DNA of 64,000 nucleotides from CAWCAW01 sp963714125 (GCA_963714125.1 OY970234.1:2790001-2854000), one strand, 5' to 3'; shown: positions 42,562 to 51,741, counted from the first letter of the stretch. The notes: generated by a model not told the origin, from the sequence alone. Translations and numbers: made by a program.

Positions 42562-43275
42562 TTAGTGCGGGTCCAGGAACCTGCTGAACCAACTCAGGCT
42601 CCGGCTCCACGCATCAAGGGCCGAGGCCTGGTGATACGAATCCCGCACATCGCAGTGAAAACCGTGGCCCGCTTCCGGATACCGCACGATCTCGGCGGGT
42701 ACCGGTGCCTCGATGACCGCGGCGCGCAAGGATTCCACCTGATCGACGGGGATGCCTTGGTCCAGATCTCCAAAGAGGCCGAGCCACGGCGTCTTGAGCT
42801 CGCCGGCCATGTCGATCAGAGACGGAAACCCGAAACGCCCCTCGGCGACGCCGCCGCCGTAGAAGGTCACGGCGGCGCCGATGGTGCGTTGTGCCGCCAC
42901 CACAAAGGCCACCGTCCCACCCATGCAGAAACCAACCACTCCGGTCTGTGCTCCCGCAATGCCTGCCGCGGCCAGATAGTTCAGTGTGGCATCGAGATCG
43001 GCGGAAAGGCCCGCCTGCGTCACCGCCTGAATGTGCGGCATCACCGCGGCGATGTTCGCATAATCGAGGATCGGGTCCCCGCTGCGATGAAAGAGGTGGG
43101 GAGCCACGGCTCGGTACCCTTCCGTCGCCAACCGCTGGCACACCGATTCGATGTGCTCATTGACCCCAAAGGCCTCCTGCACCACGATCACGGCGCCACG
43201 GATGGCTCCCTCGGGCTCAGCGTCGTACATAGCCATGGCCCCGTCGCCAACGTCCAGTGTCACCGTGCTCGCCAT
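42562..43275 (-). CDS. Dienelactone hydrolase family protein
   Basis: A 237-aa alpha/beta hydrolase with the DLH triad: nucleophile Cys in GFCMGG, Asp in LFGDLDQGIP, and His in EAGHGFHC. This cysteine-nucleophile form is that of carboxymethylenebutenolidase, which opens dienelactones in chlorocatechol breakdown, although many relatives have other substrates. ATG 43275. It is divergent from the marR gene across 200 bases that contain a candidate MarR site, so its expression could also respond to that regulator. Confidence 0.93.
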   Translation of the reverse strand: MASTVTLDVGDGAMAMYDAEPEGAIRGAVIVVQEAFGVNEHIESVCQRLATEGYRAVAPHLFHRSGDPILDYANIAAVMPHIQAVTQAGLSADLDATLNYLAAAGIAGAQTGVVGFCMGGTVAFVVAAQRTIGAAVTFYGGGVAEGRFGFPSLIDMAGELKTPWLGLFGDLDQGIPVDQVESLRAAVIEAPVPAEIVRYPEAGHGFHCDVRDSYHQASALDAWSRSLSWFSRFLDPH

Positions 43276-43381
43276 GTCACTCCCTGCTCGTGTCGAGCTC
43301 TACCGATCGTGGCGTCGCGGCCGCCCCGACGCAGAGCAATGTTGGGAACCTGTGGTGACATCTCCACACCGAGATGCACGA

Positions 43382-43412
43382 TTCAGGATTAGTTACCTGT
43401 ATCATATAACTA
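43382..43412 (+). promoter_or_regulatory. Candidate marR promoter and MarR operator
   Basis: TTCAGG (43382) and TATAAC (43405) are spaced by 17 bases as a -35/-10 pair pointing to marR. Over it lies an inverted repeat TAGTTA-N11-TAACTA (43390-43412), which would block the -10 when bound. This AT-rich patch stands out from its GC-rich surroundings. It lies 63 bases before the marR GTG and 115 before the divergent hydrolase start. Fits autorepression by a MarR dimer, but is unproven. Confidence 0.5.
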
Positions 43413-43475
43413 TCTCCCCTCCGGAGCCCCGGCGGCGGGCTCGATCAATGGGGCTCGATCCGTAGGACGCGACCA

Positions 43476-43958
43476 GTGACGACCAAGACAACGACCAACC
43501 GCACGACCGAAGACATTGCCTCGGCACTGTTGTCCGTGGCCCGGGTCATGAACCAGGTGCGCGTGCATGAGGCGCTCTGCCGCCAGGCCGGCGTCGACCT
43601 TGACCGGGGTGGTGCCGCGTTGCTCTACAAGCTGCATGTCGATGGAGACAATGCCCGCCTGACGGACCTAGCTGAGCGCCTGGGGGTCGACTCCCCCACC
43701 GTCACCAGAAAGGTGCAGCAACTCGAGCGCGCCGGCCTGCTGTCACGCGCCCCGGATCCTCATGACGCCCGCGCTTTCCGCTTGACGTTGACCGCCGGAG
43801 GCCGCAAGGCAATCGAGAGCTTGCTGTGGGCCCGGCAATGCTGGCTAGAAGATCACCTCCAGGGGTGGTCCAAGACGGATCAGAAGGAGTTCGCTCGCTT
43901 GCTCCAACTCTTTGTATCGACCATCGCGCTTGAAGGTGAGACGCACCATGACCGTTGA
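43476..43958 (+). CDS. MarR-family transcriptional regulator
   Basis: A 160-aa winged-helix regulator. The DNA-binding part shows ARLTDLAERLGVDSPTVTRK (helix-turn-helix), then VQQLERAGLLSRAPDPHDARAFRLTLT, the wing with the usual DxRA motif. N- and C-terminal helices form the dimer interface. Such proteins usually repress an efflux pump and release DNA on binding phenolic or drug-like ligands. GTG 43476 is the start. Its end overlaps the MFS gene by 11 bases. A palindrome fitting a MarR operator lies upstream. Confidence 0.95.
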   Translation: MTTKTTTNRTTEDIASALLSVARVMNQVRVHEALCRQAGVDLDRGGAALLYKLHVDGDNARLTDLAERLGVDSPTVTRKVQQLERAGLLSRAPDPHDARAFRLTLTAGGRKAIESLLWARQCWLEDHLQGWSKTDQKEFARLLQLFVSTIALEGETHHDR

Positions 43959-45534
43959 ACTTGACCGGGTGGCCGAACCGCCCGAGTTGAGCGAGGACGA
44001 GCACTCACGCGCCGAGCACCGCCGCATCCTGGTGATCATGGGCGCACTCATGCTCGGCATGACCTTGGCGTCGCTCGACCAAACGATTGTCGCCACCGCC
44101 CTCCCCACCATCGCCGGCGACCTCCACGGCCTGAACCACGTGCAGTGGGTGGTCATCGCCTACCTCCTCACCTCGACGATCTCCACCCCTTTGTGGGGAA
44201 AGCTCGGCGACCTCTTCGGGCGTAAGAAGCTTTTCCAAGCCGCCATCGTGATCTTTTTGATCGGGTCCATGATCGCCGGGCTATCGCACTCGTTGCTCGA
44301 GCTCACATTGTGTCGAGCGATCCAAGGCGTAGGCGCCGGCGGGCTCATGGTCGGTGCGCAGGCCATCACGGGCGACGTCATCAGCCCCCGCCAGCGCGGC
44401 CGCTACATGGGGTACTACGGGGCCGTGTTCGCCCTTACCAGCGTGGCCGGACCGCTCCTCGGGGGAGTGTTCACCCAAGACCTCTCCTGGCGCTGGATCT
44501 TCTATATCAATCTCCCCATCGGCATCCTGGCGTTGATCGTGGTGGCCACCCGGCTCCATATCCCGGCCAAACGAACCGAGCACGCCATCGATTACCTGGG
44601 CACGGCGTTGTTGGCGGCCGCCGTCACCGCCGTCATCTTGCTCACCACGTGGGGAGGCACCACCTATAAGTGGCTGTCGGGGGAGATCTTCGGCCTCGGC
44701 GGCCTGGCGCTGGCGCTGTTGGTCGTCTTCTGGTTCGTGGAACGACGAGCAGCCGAGCCGGTCATACCCCTCGACTTGTTCCGGGTTCGGGTGTTCAACC
44801 TTTCGAGCGTGGTCGGCTTCGTCGTCGGGTTCATCATGTTCGGGGCCATCATCTATATCCCGCTGTACCTCCAGACCGTTCACGGTGCCACCCCGACCAG
44901 TTCGGGGCTCCAGCTCCTGCCCTTGGTGGCCGGCATGCTCGTCACGTTCATCTCAAGCGGACGCCTCATCACACGCTGGGGCCGCTACAAGGCATTTCCG
45001 ATCGCCGGCACGGCGGTGATGTCGCTGGGCCTCTACCTGCTCACCTTGATGACACCGGCCACGACGTTGGTCGAGTCCTCCATCGCCATGGCCGTCGTCG
45101 GACTCGGGGTGGGCGGAGTGATGCAGGTTCTCGTCGTGGCCGTGCAAAACGCCGTCCCGTATCGGCAGCTGGGCACCGCCACTTCGTCGGCGACGTTCTT
45201 CCGATCCATCGGTGGTGCCTTCGGCGTGGCCTTGTTCGGCACTATTTACAGCACCCGGCTCTACGCCGAGATACCGAAGTATCTTCCCGCCTCGGTGGCC
45301 CGCAAACTCGTCGGCCACAACATCTCCCTCAACCCGGCACAGCTCGACGCCCTGCCGGCCCCTATCCGCCACGGATACGCCGAGGCCTTCAGCCACTCGC
45401 TGCAAACGGTGTTCTTGGTGGGCGTGCCCTTTTGCATCTTGGCGTTCATATTGACCTTGTTCATCAAAGAGGTCCCGCTGCGCGATCACGCCCATATCGA
45501 TACCCAGACGACCATGGAGAGCGCGGCCCTGTAG
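43948..45534 (+). CDS. MFS multidrug efflux transporter, DHA2 (EmrB/QacA) type
   Basis: A 528-aa transporter with about 14 membrane helices. Motif D1 SLDQTIVATALPTIAGD lies in TM1, motif A GKLGDLFGRKK between TM2 and TM3, and motif C SVAGPLLGGVF in TM5, all typical of proton-driven drug export. ATG 43948, overlapping the MarR stop by 11 bases and with AGGTGAG upstream. The longer frame inside marR is not used. Regulated most likely by the MarR protein in the same operon. Substrate unknown. Confidence 0.95.
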   Translation: MTVELDRVAEPPELSEDEHSRAEHRRILVIMGALMLGMTLASLDQTIVATALPTIAGDLHGLNHVQWVVIAYLLTSTISTPLWGKLGDLFGRKKLFQAAIVIFLIGSMIAGLSHSLLELTLCRAIQGVGAGGLMVGAQAITGDVISPRQRGRYMGYYGAVFALTSVAGPLLGGVFTQDLSWRWIFYINLPIGILALIVVATRLHIPAKRTEHAIDYLGTALLAAAVTAVILLTTWGGTTYKWLSGEIFGLGGLALALLVVFWFVERRAAEPVIPLDLFRVRVFNLSSVVGFVVGFIMFGAIIYIPLYLQTVHGATPTSSGLQLLPLVAGMLVTFISSGRLITRWGRYKAFPIAGTAVMSLGLYLLTLMTPATTLVESSIAMAVVGLGVGGVMQVLVVAVQNAVPYRQLGTATSSATFFRSIGGAFGVALFGTIYSTRLYAEIPKYLPASVARKLVGHNISLNPAQLDALPAPIRHGYAEAFSHSLQTVFLVGVPFCILAFILTLFIKEVPLRDHAHIDTQTTMESAAL

Positions 45535-45562
45535 AAACCGATCGCCGCCACCCGCGGTCGTC

Positions 45563-46246
45563 CTACTCCACTGTCCAGCCGAATCGCTCTCGAACCTGGG
45601 CCACGGTCTCTTGACGGCGGCCGCCGGTGACAAGTTGGCGCAAGGCAACGCCCTCTCCGTAGAAATCGGCGTCATCGACTCGGATGCCCAAGGCGACCAG
45701 GTATTCCACGAGCAGCGACCGATCGAAGCGGCACTTGATCCGGCGGGCCACGTAGCGGTCGGCGTGCTCAAAAGGCAGCACGGTTCCTGAGGACTGCCAA
45801 CGCCACCCTCCTTGGTGGCGGTGGGCGGAGATCACGCGTAGGTAGCCCAAGGGAGGGGCACCGGACGGACCGAGCAGGCTGAACCGAGTGGAACAGTGAC
45901 CAGGCCCGAAGGGCGGCACATGATGGCCGATGACACATTGGCACGACAGCGTCCTGGTCAGATAGGGCGCGGCGGCGGTGGGATCACCACCATCGATCCC
46001 GTTGTTGAGGTAGCAGGTCCACTTGCCGCAGTCGATCAGCAGCTCCGTCGTCCACGGCGCCTCCAAAGGATCGAGCGCCCGTACTGAGTCCGGAAAACTC
46101 AACGCGTCGTCGGTCCCGATGGCCTGACCGAGGGAGTCGACGCGACACGTGGTGAGTGCGTCGCGCACCTCTGGGAGCGGTCGATCCAAAAACGCAATAG
46201 CGAGGCCCAACGGTGAAAGAGAACCGCCGAGGAAGTATGGCGACAT
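45563..46246 (-). CDS. Hypothetical protein
   Basis: A 227-aa soluble protein that I do not recognise. It has several Cys (KWTCYLNNG, SCQCVIGHHVPP, GHCSTRF), a Trp-rich middle, and a C-terminal helix region (VARRIKCRFDRSLLVEYLVALGI). No signal peptide or membrane segment is visible. Composition agrees with its neighbours. It converges on the MFS gene with 28 bases between. Upstream are 192 bases with no gene I can support. It could be an immunity-like or regulatory protein, but nothing in the sequence decides this. Confidence 0.65.
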   Translation of the reverse strand: MSPYFLGGSLSPLGLAIAFLDRPLPEVRDALTTCRVDSLGQAIGTDDALSFPDSVRALDPLEAPWTTELLIDCGKWTCYLNNGIDGGDPTAAAPYLTRTLSCQCVIGHHVPPFGPGHCSTRFSLLGPSGAPPLGYLRVISAHRHQGGWRWQSSGTVLPFEHADRYVARRIKCRFDRSLLVEYLVALGIRVDDADFYGEGVALRQLVTGGRRQETVAQVRERFGWTVE

Positions 46247-46438
46247 GACTCATATCTGCTGTGGGGGCGCGCTGAACAAGCCACCCCGATCGGTCCATTG
46301 CGCGTTTGTTGTCAACAGCGGCGCCCTTGAACGAACGCCCAGCGATGACCATACGCGAGTCACCATAAGGAGAACAGCGTGGTACCACCTGGAGGACCCG
46401 TGGCACCGGTACCGACCGAACCCACAGAAGTTGGGGCC

Positions 46439-47164
46439 TTACGTCGGTGATGCGTCATCCCCATCGGAACCAGCGTTGCGAGAACGTCTGTCGCTTCTGC
46501 GATGCATGGAGGCGACACGATCGCGACCGATGTCCACAAACTCCCCCTCAGCTTCAACGGTGACAATGCCGTCTTGGATGAGTCGACCTTCGCAGTGCAC
46601 GCGACGCCCGACGGTCTTGGTGACCCAGGTCTCAATGGCCAGTGGGCGCTGGATCAACGTGGGCTTTCGAAATCGAATGGCGAGCTCAGCCGTTGGACCG
46701 GCTACGTTCGCCACGACGCTGGCGGCGGCCAACATTAAGTCGAAGGCGCCCGCCAGCGCGGCACCGTGCACGCAGCCAGGCGCGCCCTCGTAAAGAAGAC
46801 CGAAGGTTGCCCTTCCGATCGCTTTGGGCGGGGCGAACTCGATGGTCAGAGGCGGTGCGACCGGGTTGCAAGTGCCGATCACCACATCGAAGGGCATCCA
46901 CGCCGCCATGGTGCCTACCGCCGGGCCGGACGAAGGTTCAGGGAACCGGACTGGGGCGACCGCATCGGGAGCGGGGACATGGACCTGAAGCTCGTCGGCC
47001 AGAGCAGTGACGCTCTTACAGACATCGCCCAACAAAGGAGGCGACGCCGCCGACGTCACCGCCATCGTCATCAGCCTGCGCAGCGCCATGACCAGCTCCT
47101 CGCGACCCCCACCACTCCACACCCGTTGTCGGGCCGCCTCCGCGCCAGCTTCTTCGGTCGTCAT
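46439..47164 (-). CDS. Hotdog-fold (PaaI-like) thioesterase
   Basis: A 241-aa protein. Residues about 100-205 match the PaaI/4HBT fold: GRATFGLLYEGAPGCVHGAALAGAFD (in parts, with the G-x-VHG active loop) followed by strands AELAIRFRKPTLIQRPL and VEAEGEFVDI. The family hydrolyses acyl-CoA thioesters. The N-terminal 95 residues are helical and unlike the domain. ATG 47164. The upstream 135 bases separate it from the divergent CAP-like protein gene. Confidence 0.85.
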   Translation of the reverse strand: MTTEEAGAEAARQRVWSGGGREELVMALRRLMTMAVTSAASPPLLGDVCKSVTALADELQVHVPAPDAVAPVRFPEPSSGPAVGTMAAWMPFDVVIGTCNPVAPPLTIEFAPPKAIGRATFGLLYEGAPGCVHGAALAGAFDLMLAAASVVANVAGPTAELAIRFRKPTLIQRPLAIETWVTKTVGRRVHCEGRLIQDGIVTVEAEGEFVDIGRDRVASMHRRSDRRSRNAGSDGDDASPT

Positions 47165-47299
47165 CGCTTCACGATACGGCTCCAGCTATGACTCCGGCCC
47201 CGTGGACGTCGGGGTTAGAGCCCAGGTGGAGATGCATTTGGCCGGATGTTGGCGCCGGGATGCTCAACGAGGCGACCGTTCGAGCCGATGCCTTGAGCG

Positions 47300-48553
47300 A
47301 TGGACGCCGACCAGAACCTCTTTCCGAAGACCCCTGGCTCGACGCGCATCGAGGGCTACGCCGGGGTACCGACCATCGCTCCGCTCGAGCGCGACTCCGG
47401 ACGCCCTGGACCACGCCACGCGCTCCGGCTGCCCACCGGCACGAAGCCGCCCCAGCCCCCCGTCGTCGTCTCTCGCCCGCAAACCTCTCCGGAGTCCAAG
47501 CGATGGGCACTGCGATCCACGCCCCGACACTCGCTCCGCCGGCGGATACCTCTTGGCGGCATCCTGATGATCGGTGCCGTGCTGGCATCGGTGATCGCTA
47601 TAAGCCTCAACTCTGCACTTAGCGATGCCAAGCGACCGAGTGCCGCACACACCAAGGCCCCTGTCGCCGCCGCGTTTGTGGGAGGTGCGGCCACGGATCT
47701 GAGCGCGCTGGCCCCCGGCCGGGTGGCCACCACCACGACGAGCACGGCCCCCGCAGTGGTGGCGACCACGGTGGCGACCACGGTTCCCAAGGTCGCGGCT
47801 CCGCCTGTGCCGGCTCGCGCCGTTGTGTCAAAGCCGGTCACGACAACGACGAGCGCGGCGCCGCACGTGTCGTCGAACACGGTGGGGATTGTCCCTCCCG
47901 ATAACCCGCCCGAGTCGCCCCTGTGGGGGAATCCGAGTTTCCAGAGTGCGTGCCAAGGCGGAGGGAACACCGCCGGGTGCCTAACCGAGGTGGAGCAAGC
48001 CATCGCCGGCGCGCGCAGCACTGACGGCGAAGGGATTGGACAGATCCAGCTGCCTTCGGACTTTCTTTCTCTCACCTCCGGCGAGCAGATCTTCGTGCTC
48101 ACCAACGCCGAACGCGTCGAGCGCGGACTCGCCCCCATCGAGGGGCTCGTCGACGACCTCGATCAACAGGCCGCTTCGGCCGCCGGGGCTGACGAAGACC
48201 CGAGCCCAGGAACGATGCCGGCCGGAGTGACACTGCGGGCGTGGAAGTCCAACTTCGCCGAGAGCGACGGACCCCTGGCGACGGATTATCAATGGATGTA
48301 CGCCGACGGACTCGGTGGGGACAACAGCGCCTGCCAGTCGGGGAACACGACGGGTTGCTGGGCGCATCGCGACAACATTCTGTGGAACCTGACCTCGGCG
48401 CAGCTCGACGGGCAGACGCTGATCATGGGTGCCGCGCAGGCGCAGCCTTCAGGGTCGTCCTATGTCAATGACGCCGACCTGGTCGAACTTGTCGTCGGCA
48501 CCCCGGCGTACGTCTACACGTGGACCCAGGCCGTCGCCGCCGGGGCCGGCTGA
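47300..48553 (+). CDS. Membrane-anchored extracellular protein with CAP-like domain
   Basis: A 417-aa protein. A proline-rich cytoplasmic part (1-80) ends in basic residues, then one membrane helix at about 84-103. A long Thr/Ala/Pro linker (about 130-195, with TTTTSTAP repeats) puts the last 220 residues outside the cell. That domain shows LTNAERVERGLAPIEGL and CWAHRDNIL, the typical first helix and the HRDNIL motif of CAP/SCP domains. The usual Gly before the His is Ala, and the second catalytic His is not obvious. Two Cys pairs may form disulfides. Role unknown, perhaps cell-wall related. Confidence 0.78.
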   Translation: MDADQNLFPKTPGSTRIEGYAGVPTIAPLERDSGRPGPRHALRLPTGTKPPQPPVVVSRPQTSPESKRWALRSTPRHSLRRRIPLGGILMIGAVLASVIAISLNSALSDAKRPSAAHTKAPVAAAFVGGAATDLSALAPGRVATTTTSTAPAVVATTVATTVPKVAAPPVPARAVVSKPVTTTTSAAPHVSSNTVGIVPPDNPPESPLWGNPSFQSACQGGGNTAGCLTEVEQAIAGARSTDGEGIGQIQLPSDFLSLTSGEQIFVLTNAERVERGLAPIEGLVDDLDQQAASAAGADEDPSPGTMPAGVTLRAWKSNFAESDGPLATDYQWMYADGLGGDNSACQSGNTTGCWAHRDNILWNLTSAQLDGQTLIMGAAQAQPSGSSYVNDADLVELVVGTPAYVYTWTQAVAAGAG

Positions 48554-48559
48554 GCTCGA

Positions 48560-49039
48560 TCAGCTTCCCGGTGCCGCCGCCAGCTTTCCGAGCTCGTCGA
48601 CAAGGCCGCTCAGAACCTCGTCTTGCGCTTCGAGGTGCTCTTGAATCTTCACGGCCTCATGCATCACGGCATCGGCGTCTTTGTAGGTAGCCTCAGAACG
48701 CTTGTCGGAAGCGGCGGCGAGGAGGTTCTGACCCACGATGATCACCGACAACAGCACTAACTGCAGAAACGTCTGAGAGATCCATGACACCAATGTCACG
48801 ACACTGTGTGACTTGATGGCCTGGGGAAGGCTGATGAGGGCCAAGATGGCGAAGGCGTACGCACACCACATGGTGCCGACGCCATTAGTGATCTTGACCG
48901 CGAACCGAGCGTTGAAACGGGCCATCGCCGTGTCATGCGGCATTTGATCGGCGGTCTTCACAGGCCCAGGGTCATCGCCTTGGAGGCGCGCTCTGGTGCG
49001 ATGGTGCGGGTTGTACCTGTAAATCGGGCTCGCTGGCAT
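48560..49039 (-). CDS. DUF1003 family membrane protein
   Basis: A 159-aa protein matching DUF1003: ARFAVKITNGVGTMWCAYAF, then two membrane helices separated by a short loop (about 50-75 and 84-106), with FLQLVLLSVIIVGQN in the second, and a soluble helical tail (EATYKDADAVMHEAVKIQEH). The family has no firm function. ATG 49039. Convergent with the CAP-like gene, 6 bases apart. Confidence 0.88.
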   Translation of the reverse strand: MPASPIYRYNPHHRTRARLQGDDPGPVKTADQMPHDTAMARFNARFAVKITNGVGTMWCAYAFAILALISLPQAIKSHSVVTLVSWISQTFLQLVLLSVIIVGQNLLAAASDKRSEATYKDADAVMHEAVKIQEHLEAQDEVLSGLVDELGKLAAAPGS

Positions 49040-49158
49040 CGGTGCGGCTCCTTGGCTGATCCGTGATCCTGCGTGGAGGTCTGGAGTCTTCGCAGTTGAT
49101 CACGCCAGCCGGCTCGCCGTCGCTCACCTAAGCCAATAGTGCGTCCCCTCCCCGTTGG

Positions 49159-49635
49159 TCACAAGGACCAGGGGGGAATCTTTTTGCCCAGCGCCGGCAC
49201 GGCATCGAGGAGATCGTCGGTCTGGCGCAGTCGCTTTCCAAGCTCGGCGATGATCTTGCGCGTCACCGACGGCACCAGGTGGTAGAGGCTCATGAACTCT
49301 TGGCGCGACAAGACCAGCAGTCGCATATCCGTCTCTGCCACGACGGTGGCGGTGCGCTTGCCACCGTCGAGCAAAGCCAACTCACCACAAAACGACCCTG
49401 GCCCCAAGGTGGCGAGGTTGACCCCCTTGCGCGAGGCGCGCGCCTTGCCCTCGACGATGACGAAGAGCTCCATGCCGGGATCGTTGCGCTTCATCAGCAC
49501 GTGACCGGCTTCCACTTGGTGCTCAGTGGTAAGCGAAGCAATGCGGCCCAGCTCGGTGGTGCTGCACGCCGAGAGGAGATCCACGCGGCGCAGCAGATCG
49601 ACGCGTTGGTTCTTGCGAAGGCGAAGCACGGCCAT
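49159..49635 (-). CDS. Cyclic-nucleotide-binding domain protein
   Basis: A 158-aa protein that is essentially one CNB domain: helix LLRRVDLLSACSTTELGRIA, strands VEAGHVLMKRND, the phosphate-binding cassette GSFCGELALLDGGKRTATV with Glu and Arg in place to hold cAMP or cGMP, and a C-helix (KIIAELGKRLRQT). There is no DNA-binding domain, so it is not a full CRP regulator. It may act through protein contact. ATG 49635 follows an ideal AAAGGAGG site. Preceded by a 262-base divergent region. Confidence 0.92.
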   Translation of the reverse strand: MAVLRLRKNQRVDLLRRVDLLSACSTTELGRIASLTTEHQVEAGHVLMKRNDPGMELFVIVEGKARASRKGVNLATLGPGSFCGELALLDGGKRTATVVAETDMRLLVLSRQEFMSLYHLVPSVTRKIIAELGKRLRQTDDLLDAVPALGKKIPPWSL

Positions 49636-49897
49636 GGACGAGCCTCCTTTGGTCGGTGGCAACCGGTGAACACCTGTTGCGGGGCTCTGTGACCCACAGC
49701 TTGCCTCAAACGCGGCGTGCCCTGACGAGATCCGCACCACGCGGCGGTCATGCGAGGACGGTGGGTCTCCGAGTGAGCTAATTACTTGTAGCTACCGATT
49801 ATTGTAGGTGCTATCTACGTGATCGCAGTGGCCGCCCGTAACATGAAACGGCCAGTTCGAGAGCCCAGTTCGAGAGCCCAGAGCGAAGGAGCCGACG
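49636..49897. promoter_or_regulatory. Divergent intergenic region with AT-rich core and tandem repeat
   Basis: This gap separates the CNB gene (minus) and a membrane protein gene (plus). Around 49777-49822 it is markedly AT-rich for this window and contains an imperfect inverted repeat, TAGCTACC (49789) against GGTGCTA (49807). At 49852-49877 a 13-base unit CCAGTTCGAGAGC occurs twice in tandem just before the plus-strand ribosome site. I see no gene in it. Promoters for both directions probably lie in the AT-rich core. Confidence 0.4.
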
Positions 49898-50386
49898 GTG
49901 GTCCCTGACGACCTCACCGTATTTTTCACCGCTAGCTCAGCCGTGGCCGGCACATTGATCGGACTGCTGTTCGTCTCCATCCAGCTTCGCTACGACGACA
50001 TCCTGGGAACCACGAGCCAGACCAATAGTCGCTCGGTTGCCAACGCCGCCTTTACGGCCTTGGCCAACGCCTTGTCGGTCTCGTTATGGGCACTCGTTCC
50101 TCATGTGAATCTCGGTTACCCGGCCGGCCTCGTCGCCCTCTTTTGTGTCTACTCGTCGCTCAGATCCCATCTCAGGCAAGCCAAAGCGTTGTCGCTAAGC
50201 CTGTTGGGCTTCTCGCTCGGGGTCTACGTGTACCAGGTCATCATCTGCGTTCTGCTGGTCATGCACCCCCACGATCGCAGCGACGTCGACACCCTTGCCT
50301 ATGGCGTATTTGCCGCCATGGCCGCCGGCTTGAGCCGGTGTTGGCAGCTTCTCCAGCCCGACGAAAGGTCCACAGCGACGCCGTAG
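49898..50386 (+). CDS. Hypothetical membrane protein
   Basis: A 162-aa protein with about four membrane helices. The first starts at residue 10 (SSAVAGTLIGLLFVSIQ) and is followed by a soluble loop, then three more (about 50-75, 95-118 and 132-150). The opening phrase is common in small actinobacterial membrane proteins of unknown role. GTG 49898 has an AAGGAG ribosome site. No operon partner; the next gene is convergent. Confidence 0.75.
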   Translation: MVPDDLTVFFTASSAVAGTLIGLLFVSIQLRYDDILGTTSQTNSRSVANAAFTALANALSVSLWALVPHVNLGYPAGLVALFCVYSSLRSHLRQAKALSLSLLGFSLGVYVYQVIICVLLVMHPHDRSDVDTLAYGVFAAMAAGLSRCWQLLQPDERSTATP

Positions 50387-50402
50387 CGTGGCCGTCGCCC
50401 GC

Positions 50403-50906
50403 TCACGGCGTCACGCCCGCTGGTGGTGTGGGCCGGTAGCCGCCTTTGACGACAGTGCGGGCCAGAATGCCCAACGTGGCTCGCAGAGCACCTTCTGAAA
50501 TGATCGGGAAAATCCCCTGATACACCGGGTTGATCGTGGACCAGTCGTAGTACGAAGTGACCAGCGTCCCACTGTCCTGGGGCTCAAGGAGATAGCCGTA
50601 CACGTGGCCGATAGGCGGATCGAGCTGACCGAAGATCGTCCAGGCGATTTCACGATCCGGTACCAGCGTGACGATCGACACTGTCACGTCGTACAGGCCC
50701 ATGGGGTAGTCGTTGAGGGCCTCGCGGTCCATGTGCACGACGAAGGTGTCACCCACCGAAGTGACTGACGCGCCATCGGCGTCCATGAGCATGCCCGAAC
50801 TGTCGATGGCCACGTGACCCTGCGGATCGCACAGCACCCGGAAGATCGCGGCCGCGTCGGCGGCAATGGTTCGCTGTACCTCGATGCGTTCTTCGCTCAC
50901 GCTCAT
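50403..50906 (-). CDS. SRPBCC-family (polyketide cyclase/START-like) protein
   Basis: A 167-aa helix-grip-fold protein. IEVQRTIAADAAAIFRVLCDPQGHVAID is the typical first strand and helices (in parts), and DREIAWTIFGQ and GTLVTSYYDWS are central strands. These proteins bind hydrophobic ligands in a deep pocket. A few are enzymes. ATG 50906 lies right behind AGGAG. The GTG at 50900 has better spacing and may be the real start. It is 40 bases after the ABC-2 permease and likely its operon partner. Confidence 0.85.
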   Translation of the reverse strand: MSVSEERIEVQRTIAADAAAIFRVLCDPQGHVAIDSSGMLMDADGASVTSVGDTFVVHMDREALNDYPMGLYDVTVSIVTLVPDREIAWTIFGQLDPPIGHVYGYLLEPQDSGTLVTSYYDWSTINPVYQGIFPIISEGALRATLGILARTVVKGGYRPTPPAGVTP

Positions 50907-50946
50907 CTCCTGTTTCAGGTTCGTCGACCTACGGGTCGGTTCTTGT

Positions 50947-51741
50947 CTAGCTGAGGATGTCCTTGCGCGAAAACCACCACCAGGCGATACCGAGGAATAC
51001 GACCACATACGGCACCTGCAAGATGACCCCGCGCAGCAGTACCGAGCCCTGGTTGGTCTGAAAGAACAAGGCCTGCCACGCGTTGAGGTAGTGCGTGGGA
51101 AAGAGATAGCTGATGCCGTTGAGAGGGGCGATGTTGTTGAGGATCTGCGACACCACGCCGAGCCCGACTCCCCCGGCCACTGCCCCGATGGGTTTGTTGG
51201 TCATGGTGGACAACATGAAGGCCAAGGCGATGTATGCGCCTTGGCTCCAGGCCACGAACAACGCGCCAATGGCGAGGCGGCCAATGGCCCCGGCGGCGGA
51301 AAGAGAAACCATGGTGGGCGTCTGCACCGAGTGCCAGCCAAAGGCCAGCGTGCCCACCACCAACCCGACCACGGGAACGACAAAGGTGGCTACGACCGAC
51401 AAAGCCACGGCCACAGACAGCTTGGCGGCGAGCAAGCGACCCCGACCCACGGGCCGCACCAATAGGTAGCGCAACGTTCCCCAGTCGGCCTCGCCGGCGA
51501 CGGTCTCCCCGGCAAAGAGGGACACCACCACGACGAGGAGAAATGCGCTCACCGCGGTGAGGGACTCGATGGACAGGTTGATTCCCGACGATGCGGCCAG
51601 ATTGGTGAAGTTTGGTACGCCTGCTTGGGAAGGGTGGGCCTTCAGCGCTGCCGCCAAAATGATTGGGATGACGGCAACGAGACCCATGCCGACGTAGGTG
51701 CGCACCCGCCACACCTGCTTGCTTGCCTCCACCGCGATCAT
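50947..51741 (-). CDS. ABC-2 type transporter permease
   Basis: A 264-aa integral membrane protein with six hydrophobic helices, the first at about residues 19-39 and the last at 236-256. A large loop after the first helix contains ETVAGEADWGTLRYLLVRPV, the mark of ABC-2 exporters. ATG 51741 overlaps the stop of the ATPase gene by four bases (ATGA), so both make one exporter. The substrate is unknown: lipid, drug or peptide are all possible. Confidence 0.92.
   Translation of the reverse strand: MIAVEASKQVWRVRTYVGMGLVAVIPIILAAALKAHPSQAGVPNFTNLAASSGINLSIESLTAVSAFLLVVVVSLFAGETVAGEADWGTLRYLLVRPVGRGRLLAAKLSVAVALSVVATFVVPVVGLVVGTLAFGWHSVQTPTMVSLSAAGAIGRLAIGALFVAWSQGAYIALAFMLSTMTNKPIGAVAGGVGLGVVSQILNNIAPLNGISYLFPTHYLNAWQALFFQTNQGSVLLRGVILQVPYVVVFLGIAWWWFSRKDILS

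Noticed and set aside
46247..46438. Possible small gene upstream of the 227-aa hypothetical
   Set aside because: Short frames here have no ribosome site or recognisable pattern; treated as intergenic.
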